Source of the DNA: Glaciecola petra
GTDB taxonomy: Bacteria; Pseudomonadota; Gammaproteobacteria; Enterobacterales; Alteromonadaceae
Reading direction: 5' to 3'
NCBI RefSeq assembly: GCF_031846345.1
Contig: NZ_JAVRHX010000006.1
Location: 110,521-174,520 of the forward strand
Length of the DNA: 64,000 nucleotides
Shown here: positions 8,621-17,601 of the stretch, one piece after another
Numbering within the stretch: position 1 is the stretch's first letter
Layout: every line of letters starts with the position of its first letter
Notes under the pieces: model-generated
Databases searched by the model: none
The model's input: only the letters and a program-made list of their open reading frames with translations
What the model was told of the DNA's origin: nothing
Program-made: the position numbers and the translations under genes

Positions 8621-10030
8621 ATGAAAATCTTCGCATTCTTCTTTATTCTTTTAGTGAGCTTTTTATCGAAAGCCCAAACTTTTGATTGTGTTAAAGAGTT
8701 TGAGTGGTTAAAAAACACCTTCGAAACAAATGATGCTGGTTTTCAGCAGACTATCGACAGAAAGGGAAAAGATGCTTATCAATTGCATAATCAGTTATTG
8801 GAAAAACGCATTTCTGATAGCACTTCAGCCCCAGACTGCGAAGCAAACCTCAGAGATTGGTTACACTTTTTTAGAAAAGGCCATATAAGAATACGATATT
8901 TAGGCAAAGCCACTGAACAAGAAGATGTGAAAGTTGAATACAAAAGCCCGGGATCTGTGGATGTCGACATAGATGATTATCTGGCAAGTCGAAAAACCGC
9001 TATTAATGAGGGTTTCCTTGATATATGGACTGATGCTACGTATCGAATTGGTGTTAAAAAGAAAGGTGACAAATATTACGGCTTTATTATTTCCAGTAAA
9101 AACAAAAACTATCAACCAAAGGACATTAAATTTGTTATAAATTCAGATAGTTCGGTAACCTATTATATGGGTGACAAATCACCTATTGCTCTCTCTAAAG
9201 CAGAAGTAGTAGGAAATAATTATCTGATAATGGAGTACATAGATTTTAAGAGAGAAAACCCAAAACAAGAAACGCCTATAACGACAACCTTGCATTTCAG
9301 AGCTTTAGAGCGCAAAGACCCTTTCATAGAAAGGGTAAATGAAAGCACTATGTATTTGAATATTCCTTTCTTTTATCCAAGTGAAAAAGCAAAAATAGAC
9401 AGTGTTCTACAAAAAAATGAGAGTATTCTTAAAAGCTCACCTAATCTTATTATCGATATACGAAACAACGGCGGCGGTGCGGACAGAAGTTATAAAGAAC
9501 TATTGCCGTACTTATACACACACCCTATTAGGTCCGTCAGTGTGGAATGGCTTTCAACTAAAACTAGTCAAAAACTAATCAAAGAGTATTCAGAAACAAT
9601 ACCAAATGATAAGGCAATTTATGAAAACGCGCTAAAACGTATGATAGGAAATGAAGGCAAATTCATTCGCTTGAATGACGAGCCATTTTCAATTTACAAA
9701 CAAGCAGAAATTTTCCAAAACCCCCAAAATATAATCATACTGATTAATAGGTTTACAGGCAGTACGAGCGAACAATTTGTGCTAGCAGCAAAACAAAGTA
9801 CAAAGGTTAAATTACTTGGAAGGCCAACTGGAGGTGCAATAGATATATCTAATCTAAATTTACAAACTTCTCCATCTGGCTTATTTGAACTTTTGTACGG
9901 GCAATCAAGAAGTCTTCGTTATCCATTAATGCGTATAGACGATAGTGGCATCCAACCAGATTATTTTATGGATTCAACTTTGCCAGAATATAAATGGATA
10001 GATCATGCAGTAACATTGTTATCGCAGTAG
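8621..10030 (+). CDS. Exported S41-family (tail-specific type) peptidase
   Basis: 469 residues with a signal peptide ending FLSKAQ, so secreted or periplasmic. The C-terminal half carries the S41 features: IDIRNNGGG (about 280-288), then TGSTSEQFVLAAKQS, which supplies the catalytic Ser and, four turns later, the Lys of the Ser/Lys dyad, then GRPTGG. The N-terminal 250 residues are family-specific and no PDZ domain is obvious. Lysine- and asparagine-rich composition and the signal peptide style look like Bacteroidetes rather than the neighbours, so transfer is possible. It is a single gene between the gnd-tal terminator and the export locus. The substrate is unknown. Confidence 0.8.
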   Translation: MKIFAFFFILLVSFLSKAQTFDCVKEFEWLKNTFETNDAGFQQTIDRKGKDAYQLHNQLLEKRISDSTSAPDCEANLRDWLHFFRKGHIRIRYLGKATEQEDVKVEYKSPGSVDVDIDDYLASRKTAINEGFLDIWTDATYRIGVKKKGDKYYGFIISSKNKNYQPKDIKFVINSDSSVTYYMGDKSPIALSKAEVVGNNYLIMEYIDFKRENPKQETPITTTLHFRALERKDPFIERVNESTMYLNIPFFYPSEKAKIDSVLQKNESILKSSPNLIIDIRNNGGGADRSYKELLPYLYTHPIRSVSVEWLSTKTSQKLIKEYSETIPNDKAIYENALKRMIGNEGKFIRLNDEPFSIYKQAEIFQNPQNIIILINRFTGSTSEQFVLAAKQSTKVKLLGRPTGGAIDISNLNLQTSPSGLFELLYGQSRSLRYPLMRIDDSGIQPDYFMDSTLPEYKWIDHAVTLLSQ

Positions 10031-10071
10031 TCATACCAAAGTAATCACACGAGCCCATAAAAAGCACAATA

Positions 10072-10089
10072 GTGTTCACTAATGAACAC
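10072..10089. promoter_or_regulatory. Palindrome 1, candidate enhancer site for the NtrC-type activator
   Basis: The 18-mer GTGTTCACTAATGAACAC is a dyad with one mismatched pair. A second copy lies with its centre 31 bp downstream. It is 184 bp before the adaptor gene and about 110 bp before a -24/-12-like element, the usual place for a sigma-54 activator site. The assignment to the regulator encoded at 14744 is inference. Confidence 0.55.
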
Positions 10090-10102
10090 TTCCTAAAAAC
10101 GA

Positions 10103-10120
10103 GTGCTCATTAGTGAACAG
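10103..10120. promoter_or_regulatory. Palindrome 2, candidate enhancer site for the NtrC-type activator
   Basis: GTGCTCATTAGTGAACAG matches the reverse complement of palindrome 1 at 16 of 18 bases. Its centre is 31 bp away, close to three helical turns, so both sites would face the same side of the DNA. Confidence 0.55.
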
Positions 10121-10193
10121 TTTAGTTTTTACATTTAACATTTTCTTAAAGCTATATTATTGTATTTATTGAGTTTAATTCTTTTTATAGACT

Positions 10194-10209
10194 TGGCATG
10201 GATCGTGTA
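10194..10209 (+). promoter_or_regulatory. Candidate sigma-54 promoter (-24/-12)
   Basis: TGGCATG followed by TGTA at the correct GG-to-G spacing. The -24 part is close to consensus, but the -12 part has T where sigma-54 promoters have C (TTGC). It is therefore suggestive only, supported by the upstream palindromes and by a sigma-54 activator gene in the same locus. Confidence 0.35.
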
Positions 10210-10255
10210 ATACCTATCAATATCTTTTATAGACAAGTAAGTAATTAACACTATC

Positions 10256-11500
10256 ATGGATCGCCCTTTATCAAACCAAGTACGCAACAAAAGAATGCTG
10301 AGCATATGGTTAAAAGTATCATTTGCCGTATTATCGATTGTTTTATTTGCCTATAGTGTTAATTGGTTTTTTACGCCATCAGTAAAGCGTTCAATGCTTC
10401 GTACAGCAATTGTGTCTACCCAAGACTTAACTGTAACAATCAACGCAGGTGGACTAGTTGTGCCACTCATTGAAGAAACCATGACCAGTGAAATTTCAAG
10501 CCAAGTAAAGCAAATCAATGCGGAGCCTGGCCAAAAAGTACAAAAAGGTGATGTACTGTTAGAACTTGACACACAAAAAGTACGACTTGAAATAGACAAC
10601 ATACAAGAAAAAATAGCGCTAAAAGATAGTCAAATTAACTCGCAAAAAGTCATTAGTAATAAAGCTTTAAATGAACTCAACAGCCAATTAGAGCTACTTA
10701 CTGTCGATTTAGAAAGCAGAGAAACCCGCAAACAAAAGCTAGTAAAGCTAAGTAAGGTAGGGGCATTTTCAAGTCAAGACCTGCTAGAGGCTCAGCTTAA
10801 TGTTAAACGCACCCTTATCGAAATACGTCAGCTGAAACAGGCTAAACTTGATGTTAAATTAAGTAGTCAAGCACAGGTTGATACTCTTCAACTAGAAAAA
10901 AATATATTACTAAAAGCGCTTGACGAGCAGCTTCGCTTAAAAAAAGCCGCAGTTGTTAGGGCTAGTCTTAACGGTAGCATAAGCTGGCTCAATCAAGAAG
11001 ATGGCAGCAACGTTTTAGCAGGCCAAGCACTTGCAAAGATTATCGATGACTCACAGTACAAAATCGAAGCGACACTTTCAGACTTTTACGCTTCTCAACT
11101 GTTACCAAATATGCGCGCGACAATACGGTATCAAGATCAAGTGATTATGGGTAGGCTTGTTCAACAAACGCCCACCATTGAAAATGGCGTAATGAAGCTT
11201 TCGGTTGTGCTTGATACACCAAATACCCCTACGCTGAAAAATAATCTGCGAGTGGATGTAGGGTTAATTACCAATAAAGTAGAAGGCGGTTTAGCGCTCA
11301 GCAAAGGGCCTTATGTGCCTGGACGAGGTATTCACAATGTATTTGTGATAAGAGACAACATTGCTTATCGCACACAAATCGAAATTGGCCACAGCAGCAC
11401 AAAACTTCACGAAATTCGACAAGGTTTGAATGAAAACGACGAAGTTATTATTTCAGATATGTCTGACTTCGCGCATTTAAGTGAATTTGCTGTTAATTAA
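10256..11500 (+). CDS. HlyD/MFP-type periplasmic adaptor of an ABC exporter
   Basis: 414 residues. One membrane anchor (about 16-36) is followed by a biotinyl-lipoyl-like half (SEISSQVKQINAEPGQKVQKGDVLLELDT, about 78-106, seen as a hinge of short motifs), a long coiled-coil hairpin (about 110-225), the second lipoyl half (ASLNGSISWL) and a beta-barrel region. Such proteins bridge inner-membrane transporters to an outer-membrane channel. It is the first gene of an apparent operon with the ABC ATPase 13 bp downstream and two permeases. No TolC-type gene is present, so a shared channel would be needed. Paired palindromes lie upstream. Confidence 0.85.
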   Translation: MDRPLSNQVRNKRMLSIWLKVSFAVLSIVLFAYSVNWFFTPSVKRSMLRTAIVSTQDLTVTINAGGLVVPLIEETMTSEISSQVKQINAEPGQKVQKGDVLLELDTQKVRLEIDNIQEKIALKDSQINSQKVISNKALNELNSQLELLTVDLESRETRKQKLVKLSKVGAFSSQDLLEAQLNVKRTLIEIRQLKQAKLDVKLSSQAQVDTLQLEKNILLKALDEQLRLKKAAVVRASLNGSISWLNQEDGSNVLAGQALAKIIDDSQYKIEATLSDFYASQLLPNMRATIRYQDQVIMGRLVQQTPTIENGVMKLSVVLDTPNTPTLKNNLRVDVGLITNKVEGGLALSKGPYVPGRGIHNVFVIRDNIAYRTQIEIGHSSTKLHEIRQGLNENDEVIISDMSDFAHLSEFAVN

Positions 11501-11513
11501 AAAAGGAAAAATC

Positions 11514-12176
11514 ATGTTATCACTTCAAAACATCAGTAAATCGTTTCAAACAGATCGTATTGAAACCATTGCCTTATCTGACATCAACTTACATGTAAAC
11601 AAGGGAGAGTTTGTTTCGGTAATGGGCCCTTCGGGCTGCGGGAAAAGCACATTATTGAATATTATGGGACTGCTAGATCAACCTAGCAGCGGCGAAGTAT
11701 CGATTGATGAAACGCCCATTACCTCATACAAAGACAAACAAATCACCGGTTTACGTAGTCAAAAAATAGGTTTTATATTTCAAAGCTTTCACTTAATTCA
11801 TGATTTAAAAGTGTTAGACAATGTTGAATTGCCCTTGTTGTACCGAAAAATGTCAGCCAAAGAACGTAAGGCACTTGCTATTACTGCACTTGAAAAAGTA
11901 GGCCTTTCGGCCAGAATCCACCATTATCCAACACAGTTATCGGGTGGCCAACAACAACGAGTGGCTATTGCACGTGCAATAGTCGGCAAACCCGAAATCC
12001 TTCTCGCGGATGAACCTACAGGTAATCTCGACAGCCATATGGGCAGCGAAATCATGTCTTTACTCGAATCGCTTCATCAGCAAGACAATACAACCATAGT
12101 GATGGTGACTCACGACGAAGAAATGGCAAAACGCACCCAGCGAACTATTAGAGTTTTTGATGGGCAGCTAATTTAA
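11514..12176 (+). CDS. ABC transporter ATP-binding protein (MacB/LolD type)
   Basis: 220 residues. Walker A GPSGCGKST (38-46), Q-loop IFQSFHL, signature LSGGQQQR (142-149), Walker B LLADEPTGNLDS (163 on) and H-loop VTHD are all intact. The LADEPTGNLD form is typical of the MacB/LolD group, which powers mechanotransmission by FtsX-type permeases rather than classical transport. The start is ATG 11514 with AAGGAAA upstream; the longer frame from 11481 overlaps the adaptor gene and has no ribosome site. Confidence 0.92.
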   Translation: MLSLQNISKSFQTDRIETIALSDINLHVNKGEFVSVMGPSGCGKSTLLNIMGLLDQPSSGEVSIDETPITSYKDKQITGLRSQKIGFIFQSFHLIHDLKVLDNVELPLLYRKMSAKERKALAITALEKVGLSARIHHYPTQLSGGQQQRVAIARAIVGKPEILLADEPTGNLDSHMGSEIMSLLESLHQQDNTTIVMVTHDEEMAKRTQRTIRVFDGQLI

Positions 12177-12231
12177 TGCCAAGTTGTTCGCGATACATTA
12201 CGGCACAATGCGACAAAAAAGGAAAAATAAG

Positions 12232-13482
12232 ATGTTAAGCAACTACATAATTACCGCATGGAAAGTGTTTTTAAGGCGAAAGTTTTTTACCTTTATCAAC
12301 TTATTTGGCATTAGTATTACCTTAATGGTGTTGGTAGTAACGAGCACTATTGCCGATAACTATTTTTACCCCGCTGGCCCAGAGAAAAACGTTGATAATT
12401 TTCGAACCATAAATCGCCTATTAGTGACTAACGATGAAGAAAACTTAACCTCTGTTGGGCGTCTGGGTTACAAATTTATTAAAGATAACGTCTTTAGATT
12501 ACAAACCCCTGAGCTTATTTCAATTAATTCAGGAACGCGGACCCGCGCCATATTTCATGAAGGACTTAAACGAGAGTTATTGATTAAAAAGACCGATAGC
12601 AATTTTTGGAGAATTCTTGATTTTGACTTTATTCAAGGTCGTGCTTATTCAATTGATGAGTTTGAAGCAGGCGATAAAGTCGCAGTTATTAATAAACGCA
12701 CACAACTTGCTTTGTTTGCTGATAAGTCGGCTATAGATCAACAAATTAACATCGAAAATCAGGTATTTACAATTATTGGTGTAGTCGAAAATGTCCCTAT
12801 AGTGGAAGCAACAGCATTAGCCGATGTGTGGCTGCCCTACACGACCAATGCATCGACTGCATATCAACAAGAAACCACTGGAGACTGGGTTACACTTTTA
12901 TACCATTCAAACCCAGACATCATAAAAGACGTTAACACCGAATTTGTTAATTTGTTAGAAAATGATGTGCAACTAGACAAATCAAGTGGCTTTTCGATTG
13001 CCATTGCTGGTGCTTATAGCAAGCTTGAGCAGCTTTCTCGCGAATTGATTGCTGACGACAAAAGCCACGAAACCCATACAGGTCTGGTCATATCACTGAT
13101 GATAGGCCTAACCGTCGCGTTTATGCTCTTACCCAGTATTAATATGATTAATCTTAATGTTAGTCGAATGATGGAGCGAAGCTCCGAAATTGGCGTTAGA
13201 CGAGCCTTTGGTGCAACAAAACTACAATTGCTCATGCAGTTTATCGTAGAGTCGATTCTGTTGACCTTGGTAGGCGGTATTATTGGAATTTTACTCAGTG
13301 TTTTTGCACTTTATCTTATCGACGTAAAAGGCCTTATTCCGCATGCTCATTTCAGCTTCAATCTACGTGTGTTACTGATCGGGCTTGTGCTGATTTTTAT
13401 ATTTGGTCTGGTGTCGGGCGTCTATCCTGCCTATAGAATGTCGCGACTGCACCCCATTGCTGCACTTAAAGGAAATAATTAG
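12232..13482 (+). CDS. FtsX/MacB-type ABC permease, first subunit
   Basis: 416 residues. One N-terminal membrane helix (about 17-38) is followed by a large periplasmic MacB_PCD domain of roughly 230 residues, then three C-terminal helices. Between them lies the cytoplasmic motif RSSEIGVRRAFGAT typical of FtsX permeases. ATG 12232 follows AAGGAAAA; the upstream frame from 12184 has no support. The next permease starts one base after this stop, so the two are translationally close and probably form a heterodimer with the ATPase encoded upstream. Confidence 0.88.
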   Translation: MLSNYIITAWKVFLRRKFFTFINLFGISITLMVLVVTSTIADNYFYPAGPEKNVDNFRTINRLLVTNDEENLTSVGRLGYKFIKDNVFRLQTPELISINSGTRTRAIFHEGLKRELLIKKTDSNFWRILDFDFIQGRAYSIDEFEAGDKVAVINKRTQLALFADKSAIDQQINIENQVFTIIGVVENVPIVEATALADVWLPYTTNASTAYQQETTGDWVTLLYHSNPDIIKDVNTEFVNLLENDVQLDKSSGFSIAIAGAYSKLEQLSRELIADDKSHETHTGLVISLMIGLTVAFMLLPSINMINLNVSRMMERSSEIGVRRAFGATKLQLLMQFIVESILLTLVGGIIGILLSVFALYLIDVKGLIPHAHFSFNLRVLLIGLVLIFIFGLVSGVYPAYRMSRLHPIAALKGNN

Positions 13483-13483
13483 T

Positions 13484-14680
13484 ATGTATATGCACTTAAT
13501 TAAAATGATATGGAATAGAAAGCGCGCCAATGGACTTATTATTGCTGAGGTAGCTATAGCTTTTGTGGTTATTTTTGCGGTCGCGGTTTTGTCTATTCGC
13601 AATTATAACCTAATGCAAATACCCTTAGGTTTTGAGTACGACAATATGTGGCGCTTACAAGTGATGAAGAGTGGCGCTTGGGATGGATCTACAGATGGCG
13701 AAACATTCCAACAAATAGTCGCTGCCGTTGAGCAACTACCCGAAGTGGATAATTTGAGTTTGCTTAGTAATGCAACTTTTAGAAACTGGACGTCCACGCG
13801 CTCATTTCAAGTCGACGATAAGTTTGTATTTTACTATATGAATTTCTTTGATGACCGTGCGGCCAACAATTTCGATATGACGCTCCTTGAAGGACGTTGG
13901 TTTGGCCCACAAGACAGCAACCAAAATTATGACGCTGTGCTGGTAAATAAGACATTTGTTGAGAAATTTTATCCAAATGGAGATGTTTTGGGCAAAAACA
14001 TTGTCAAAATCGACCCAGACGAGATAGACAGAGAACAAACTGAACAAATAGTGGTAGGCGTATTCGATGATTTTCGACAATTTGGTGAGTTAGTCCCGCA
14101 GTCGCCTTATGTGTTTTTTCGAGTCGATGCTGAACAAAATAAACGTAATTTAGGCATTGAGATTAGCTTAAATCCGAATGTTGATGAAGTATTTGAACAA
14201 CGATTGCTCACTATGCTGAGAGGCCTTGCACCAGAGTATAGTTATTCGTTTACCTCATGGGCCAATAGCCGTGATAGTCAGCTTAGGCAAACAACGACTC
14301 CCTTAGCTATTTTTGGTGTGATTGCTGCGTTTTTAATTCTAATGGTGGCAATGGGCTTATTTGGCGTGTTGTGGCAAAACGTAAGCACTCGAACACATGA
14401 GATTGGCTTACGCCGAGCTTTAGGTGCAAGCGCTTCAGGCATTCATCGTCAAATTATGTCGGAGTTAATTATTGTGACGCTTATCGGGGTGCTAATTGCT
14501 TTTATAGGCTTGGTACAACTTCCCGTTCTGGGCGTTTTCCAAGAGTTGGATTGGTCTTTGTTTTGGTTAAGTTTTATTGCAGCACTAGTGTTTATGGTAT
14601 CCTTATCGGCATTATGTGCGTTTTATCCAGGCAAAGTTGCGACCGGGTATTCACCATCAGAAGCATTGCATTATGAATAA
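13484..14680 (+). CDS. FtsX/MacB-type ABC permease, second subunit
   Basis: 398 residues with the same plan as the preceding gene: N-terminal helix, periplasmic domain, then three helices with the motif THEIGLRRALGAS. The start ATG 13484 has AAAGGAAA eight bases upstream. The pair diverges clearly in sequence, so this is a heterodimer rather than a recent duplication. The exported substrate is not evident; antimicrobial peptides or lipophilic toxins are exported by some relatives. Confidence 0.87.
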   Translation: MYMHLIKMIWNRKRANGLIIAEVAIAFVVIFAVAVLSIRNYNLMQIPLGFEYDNMWRLQVMKSGAWDGSTDGETFQQIVAAVEQLPEVDNLSLLSNATFRNWTSTRSFQVDDKFVFYYMNFFDDRAANNFDMTLLEGRWFGPQDSNQNYDAVLVNKTFVEKFYPNGDVLGKNIVKIDPDEIDREQTEQIVVGVFDDFRQFGELVPQSPYVFFRVDAEQNKRNLGIEISLNPNVDEVFEQRLLTMLRGLAPEYSYSFTSWANSRDSQLRQTTTPLAIFGVIAAFLILMVAMGLFGVLWQNVSTRTHEIGLRRALGASASGIHRQIMSELIIVTLIGVLIAFIGLVQLPVLGVFQELDWSLFWLSFIAALVFMVSLSALCAFYPGKVATGYSPSEALHYE

Positions 14681-14743
14681 GTTCACAGTCTTAACTGCTA
14701 CACTTAAAGCCACTTTGCAAGTTCTTGCGAGGGGAAAGCTAAA

Positions 14744-16129
14744 ATGACTCAAATAATACCCAATGACTTTCAAATTTTGCTGGTTGATGACGACCCATCG
14801 GTTAATGCGTCTATCGCTATACTATTAAAGCAGCATGGCTTTAAAGTGCTAAGTGTTAGTAATCAAGAAGACGCGCTATCAGTTTTAGAAAATCAGAGCG
14901 TCAGCTTAGTTGTTCAAGATATGAATTTTTCTCGCAATACCTCGGGCGAAGAAGGTATGTTGTTGTTAGCACAAATTAAACAGCGCCATCCCGGTTTACC
15001 GGTTATTTTGATGACCGCTTGGGGTTCAATCAAACTTGCCGTCGAAGGCATAAAACAGGGCGCTGCAGACTTTGTAACTAAGCCTTGGGATAACCAACAA
15101 CTGCTGCGCACGATCACCACTTGCCTAGCTATTCATCAAAATAAAGCTGTGAGTACAGATACACGCCATACTCTAGATGAAAAATATGATTTTTCGGATA
15201 TTGTAGGGGATGACCCTGCTATGATAGAAGTGTTGACCATGGTAGCCCGAGTTGCAGCTACCGACGCTTCAGTGTTGATTTTGGGAGAAAGTGGCACCGG
15301 TAAAGAGCTTATTGCCAACGCAATTCATAAAAACTCAGCGCGGGCAAAGGAAGCTTTTGTGAAGGTGAATTTGGGCGGCATGTCGACTAGCTTGTTTGAA
15401 AGCGAGATGTTTGGACATACAAAAGGCGCGTTTACCGATGCAAAGCAAGACCGTAAAGGTCGTTTTGAACTCGCCACAAATGGCAGCATATTTTTAGATG
15501 AAATTGGCGATTTAGACCCTAGTTCTCAAGTTAAATTACTACGAGTGTTGCAAGACCAAAGCTATCAGTCAGTTGGCTCGTCACTCACAAAAAAAGCCAA
15601 TGTTAGGGTAATTTCGGCCACCAACCGAGATTTAAACGATATGGTCGCCGATGGAAGTTTTCGTGAAGACTTATTGTATCGTATTAATCTGATTGTGCTT
15701 AATATCCCACCACTTCGCCGGCGCCGAGGTGACATTGCTCGTATTGCCGCGTTGCATCTTCGAAAAGTCGCCAAACTGTATAATATTGAAGATAGTCGCC
15801 TTGATGAGAGCGCATTGCAATGGTTAAGCCAACAAGAATGGCCGGGTAATGTCAGACAACTACGGCAAACTGTTGAGCGTGCCGCCTTAATAACAAATGA
15901 ACCTGTGCTTACGGTGGACTCTTTTAACCCTCGAAATCTGGCCGTAGAACCTAATGATTCCGACGCCGACCTTAATGTGAGCGGTTTAACTTTAGATCAA
16001 ATGGAAAAAATGATGGTGATAAAAGCGATTAAGGCGCACAAGAGTAATCTATCAAGAGTCGCAGAAGCACTTGGATTAAGCCGCGCTGCTCTGTATAGGC
16101 GAATAGAAAAGCATGATATTTCTGTATGA
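14744..16129 (+). CDS. Sigma-54-dependent response regulator (NtrC family)
   Basis: 461 residues. The receiver (about 9-125) has acidic residues Asp15-17, phosphoacceptor Asp59 and Lys113. The AAA+ domain has Walker A GESGTGKE (181-188) and the sigma-54 contact loop GAFTDA (228-233), a variant of GAFTGA, with Walker B FLDEIGDL. A Fis-type helix-turn-helix (NLSRVAEALGLSRAALYRRI) ends the protein. It should activate a sigma-54 promoter when phosphorylated. It overlaps the kinase gene by four bases (ATGA), and its likely target is the upstream exporter operon, where two palindromes match the expected dyad sites. Confidence 0.94.
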   Translation: MTQIIPNDFQILLVDDDPSVNASIAILLKQHGFKVLSVSNQEDALSVLENQSVSLVVQDMNFSRNTSGEEGMLLLAQIKQRHPGLPVILMTAWGSIKLAVEGIKQGAADFVTKPWDNQQLLRTITTCLAIHQNKAVSTDTRHTLDEKYDFSDIVGDDPAMIEVLTMVARVAATDASVLILGESGTGKELIANAIHKNSARAKEAFVKVNLGGMSTSLFESEMFGHTKGAFTDAKQDRKGRFELATNGSIFLDEIGDLDPSSQVKLLRVLQDQSYQSVGSSLTKKANVRVISATNRDLNDMVADGSFREDLLYRINLIVLNIPPLRRRRGDIARIAALHLRKVAKLYNIEDSRLDESALQWLSQQEWPGNVRQLRQTVERAALITNEPVLTVDSFNPRNLAVEPNDSDADLNVSGLTLDQMEKMMVIKAIKAHKSNLSRVAEALGLSRAALYRRIEKHDISV

Positions 16130-17448
16130 CAATAAAACAGAAACTATTTTTTACCACCGTGTTATTGCATATCACCATTATGGTGGTTGCCTTTATATTT
16201 AGGGACGCGCTTGGCTTATATCTTATTTTGATTGAAGCAACGCTTATTCTTAGTATGGTTGTTTTTTACTTCCTGATTAATCAAGCGCTCAAACCCTTGG
16301 AATATGTAGATACGTTTTCGAAATTGTTATATGAGAAAGATTTTACTCAGCGCTTTAGTGAAACCAAGCAAGTAGAAATAGATGCCCTAATTAGTCAGTT
16401 CAACTTTATGTTAAACAAGCTGCACAAAGAAAGGCTAGCAATAGGTGAGCAAAAAGGTGTATTTCAAAAATTGATGGACGAGTCACCGATAGGTGTTATT
16501 TTACTAGATTATGAAAGACAGTTAAGCGAAATCAACCCAGCTTGTGAAAAACTCTTAGGCATATCTCAAGACAGGGTTGTGGGTAAAAAACTGCAACAGC
16601 TACAACATACCCAATGCAAATATTTGACTGGCATTGATGTAGATACCCATCAATTAGTGGATGCTGAGCAAGGGCGTCAACTTAAAATCGCGCATTATGA
16701 AATACGCGACAGAGGCTTTAAACGCTCGTTTTATATGATTAATGAGTTAACCGGCGATATCGTTGAGTCACAAAGAATGGCCTATGAAAAGCTTATCAGG
16801 CTAATGTCTCACGAAGTTAACAATACTATTGCTATCACCAATTCTTTGTTACAAAGCAGTTTACACTATAGAAGTATGCTAACTAATGAAGCGAGTGCGG
16901 AATTTGAAAATGTCATCAATATTGTGGTTAATCGTAGCAATAGTTTAAATAAATTCATGCAAGGTTATGCAAGCGTTGTTAAGCTTGAAAACCCTATTAA
17001 AACATCATTCGATTTATCAAAAATGCTAACAGACCTTGTTACGCTCTTTTATGCCGAATGTGAAACAAGAAACATCCAAATAACCCTCGATGTTGCGCAA
17101 ACACAAAGCATCAATGCTGACGCCAATTTAATTGAACAGGCACTGGTCAATATTATTAAAAATGCAATGGAAGCCATCCAATCGGGGGGGCTTATTAGGA
17201 TTGTATTAAAACAAGATAATGAACACCTTATGTTGAGCGTTGAAGATAGCGGCAGTGGTATTAACCCTGAGATAGAGCGAAAGCTTTTTACGCCCTTTTT
17301 TAGCTCTAAAGAATTTGGTCAAGGGGTAGGTTTAATGTTGGTTAGAGAGATATTACGTTTACATAATATTAAGCACGAATTACGTAATCGAGAAGACGGA
17401 GAAGGGGCTGTTTTTAGGTGGTGGATATTGGACTCAGAAAGCACCTAA
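16126..17448 (+). CDS. Membrane sensor histidine kinase, partner of the NtrC-type regulator
   Basis: 440 residues. Two adjacent membrane helices (about 8-25 and 30-52) leave almost no periplasmic loop. A HAMP-like segment and a PAS domain (about 115-175, SPIGVILLD) follow. The phospho-acceptor region is LMSHEVNN with His229, and the ATPase domain shows N, G1 and G2 boxes (IIKNAMEAI, VEDSGSGI, GQGVGLML). The lack of an external sensor domain suggests that it senses the membrane or the exporter itself, as kinases linked to peptide exporters do. Translation is coupled to the regulator by a four-base overlap. Confidence 0.92.
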   Translation: MTIKQKLFFTTVLLHITIMVVAFIFRDALGLYLILIEATLILSMVVFYFLINQALKPLEYVDTFSKLLYEKDFTQRFSETKQVEIDALISQFNFMLNKLHKERLAIGEQKGVFQKLMDESPIGVILLDYERQLSEINPACEKLLGISQDRVVGKKLQQLQHTQCKYLTGIDVDTHQLVDAEQGRQLKIAHYEIRDRGFKRSFYMINELTGDIVESQRMAYEKLIRLMSHEVNNTIAITNSLLQSSLHYRSMLTNEASAEFENVINIVVNRSNSLNKFMQGYASVVKLENPIKTSFDLSKMLTDLVTLFYAECETRNIQITLDVAQTQSINADANLIEQALVNIIKNAMEAIQSGGLIRIVLKQDNEHLMLSVEDSGSGINPEIERKLFTPFFSSKEFGQGVGLMLVREILRLHNIKHELRNREDGEGAVFRWWILDSEST

Positions 17449-17601
17449 ACATTATCAAATGAGTGAACAAACAAGCTAAATCTACTGCAAACAAAACCGA
17501 TAAGCTTTTCTTACTTTAGTGCTAAATGTTTGACAGTAAGGCATATGGATGTTTATGTATGTGTTGTACCTTCATTAAAGCGAATAGAGTTGTATTAGTT
17601 G

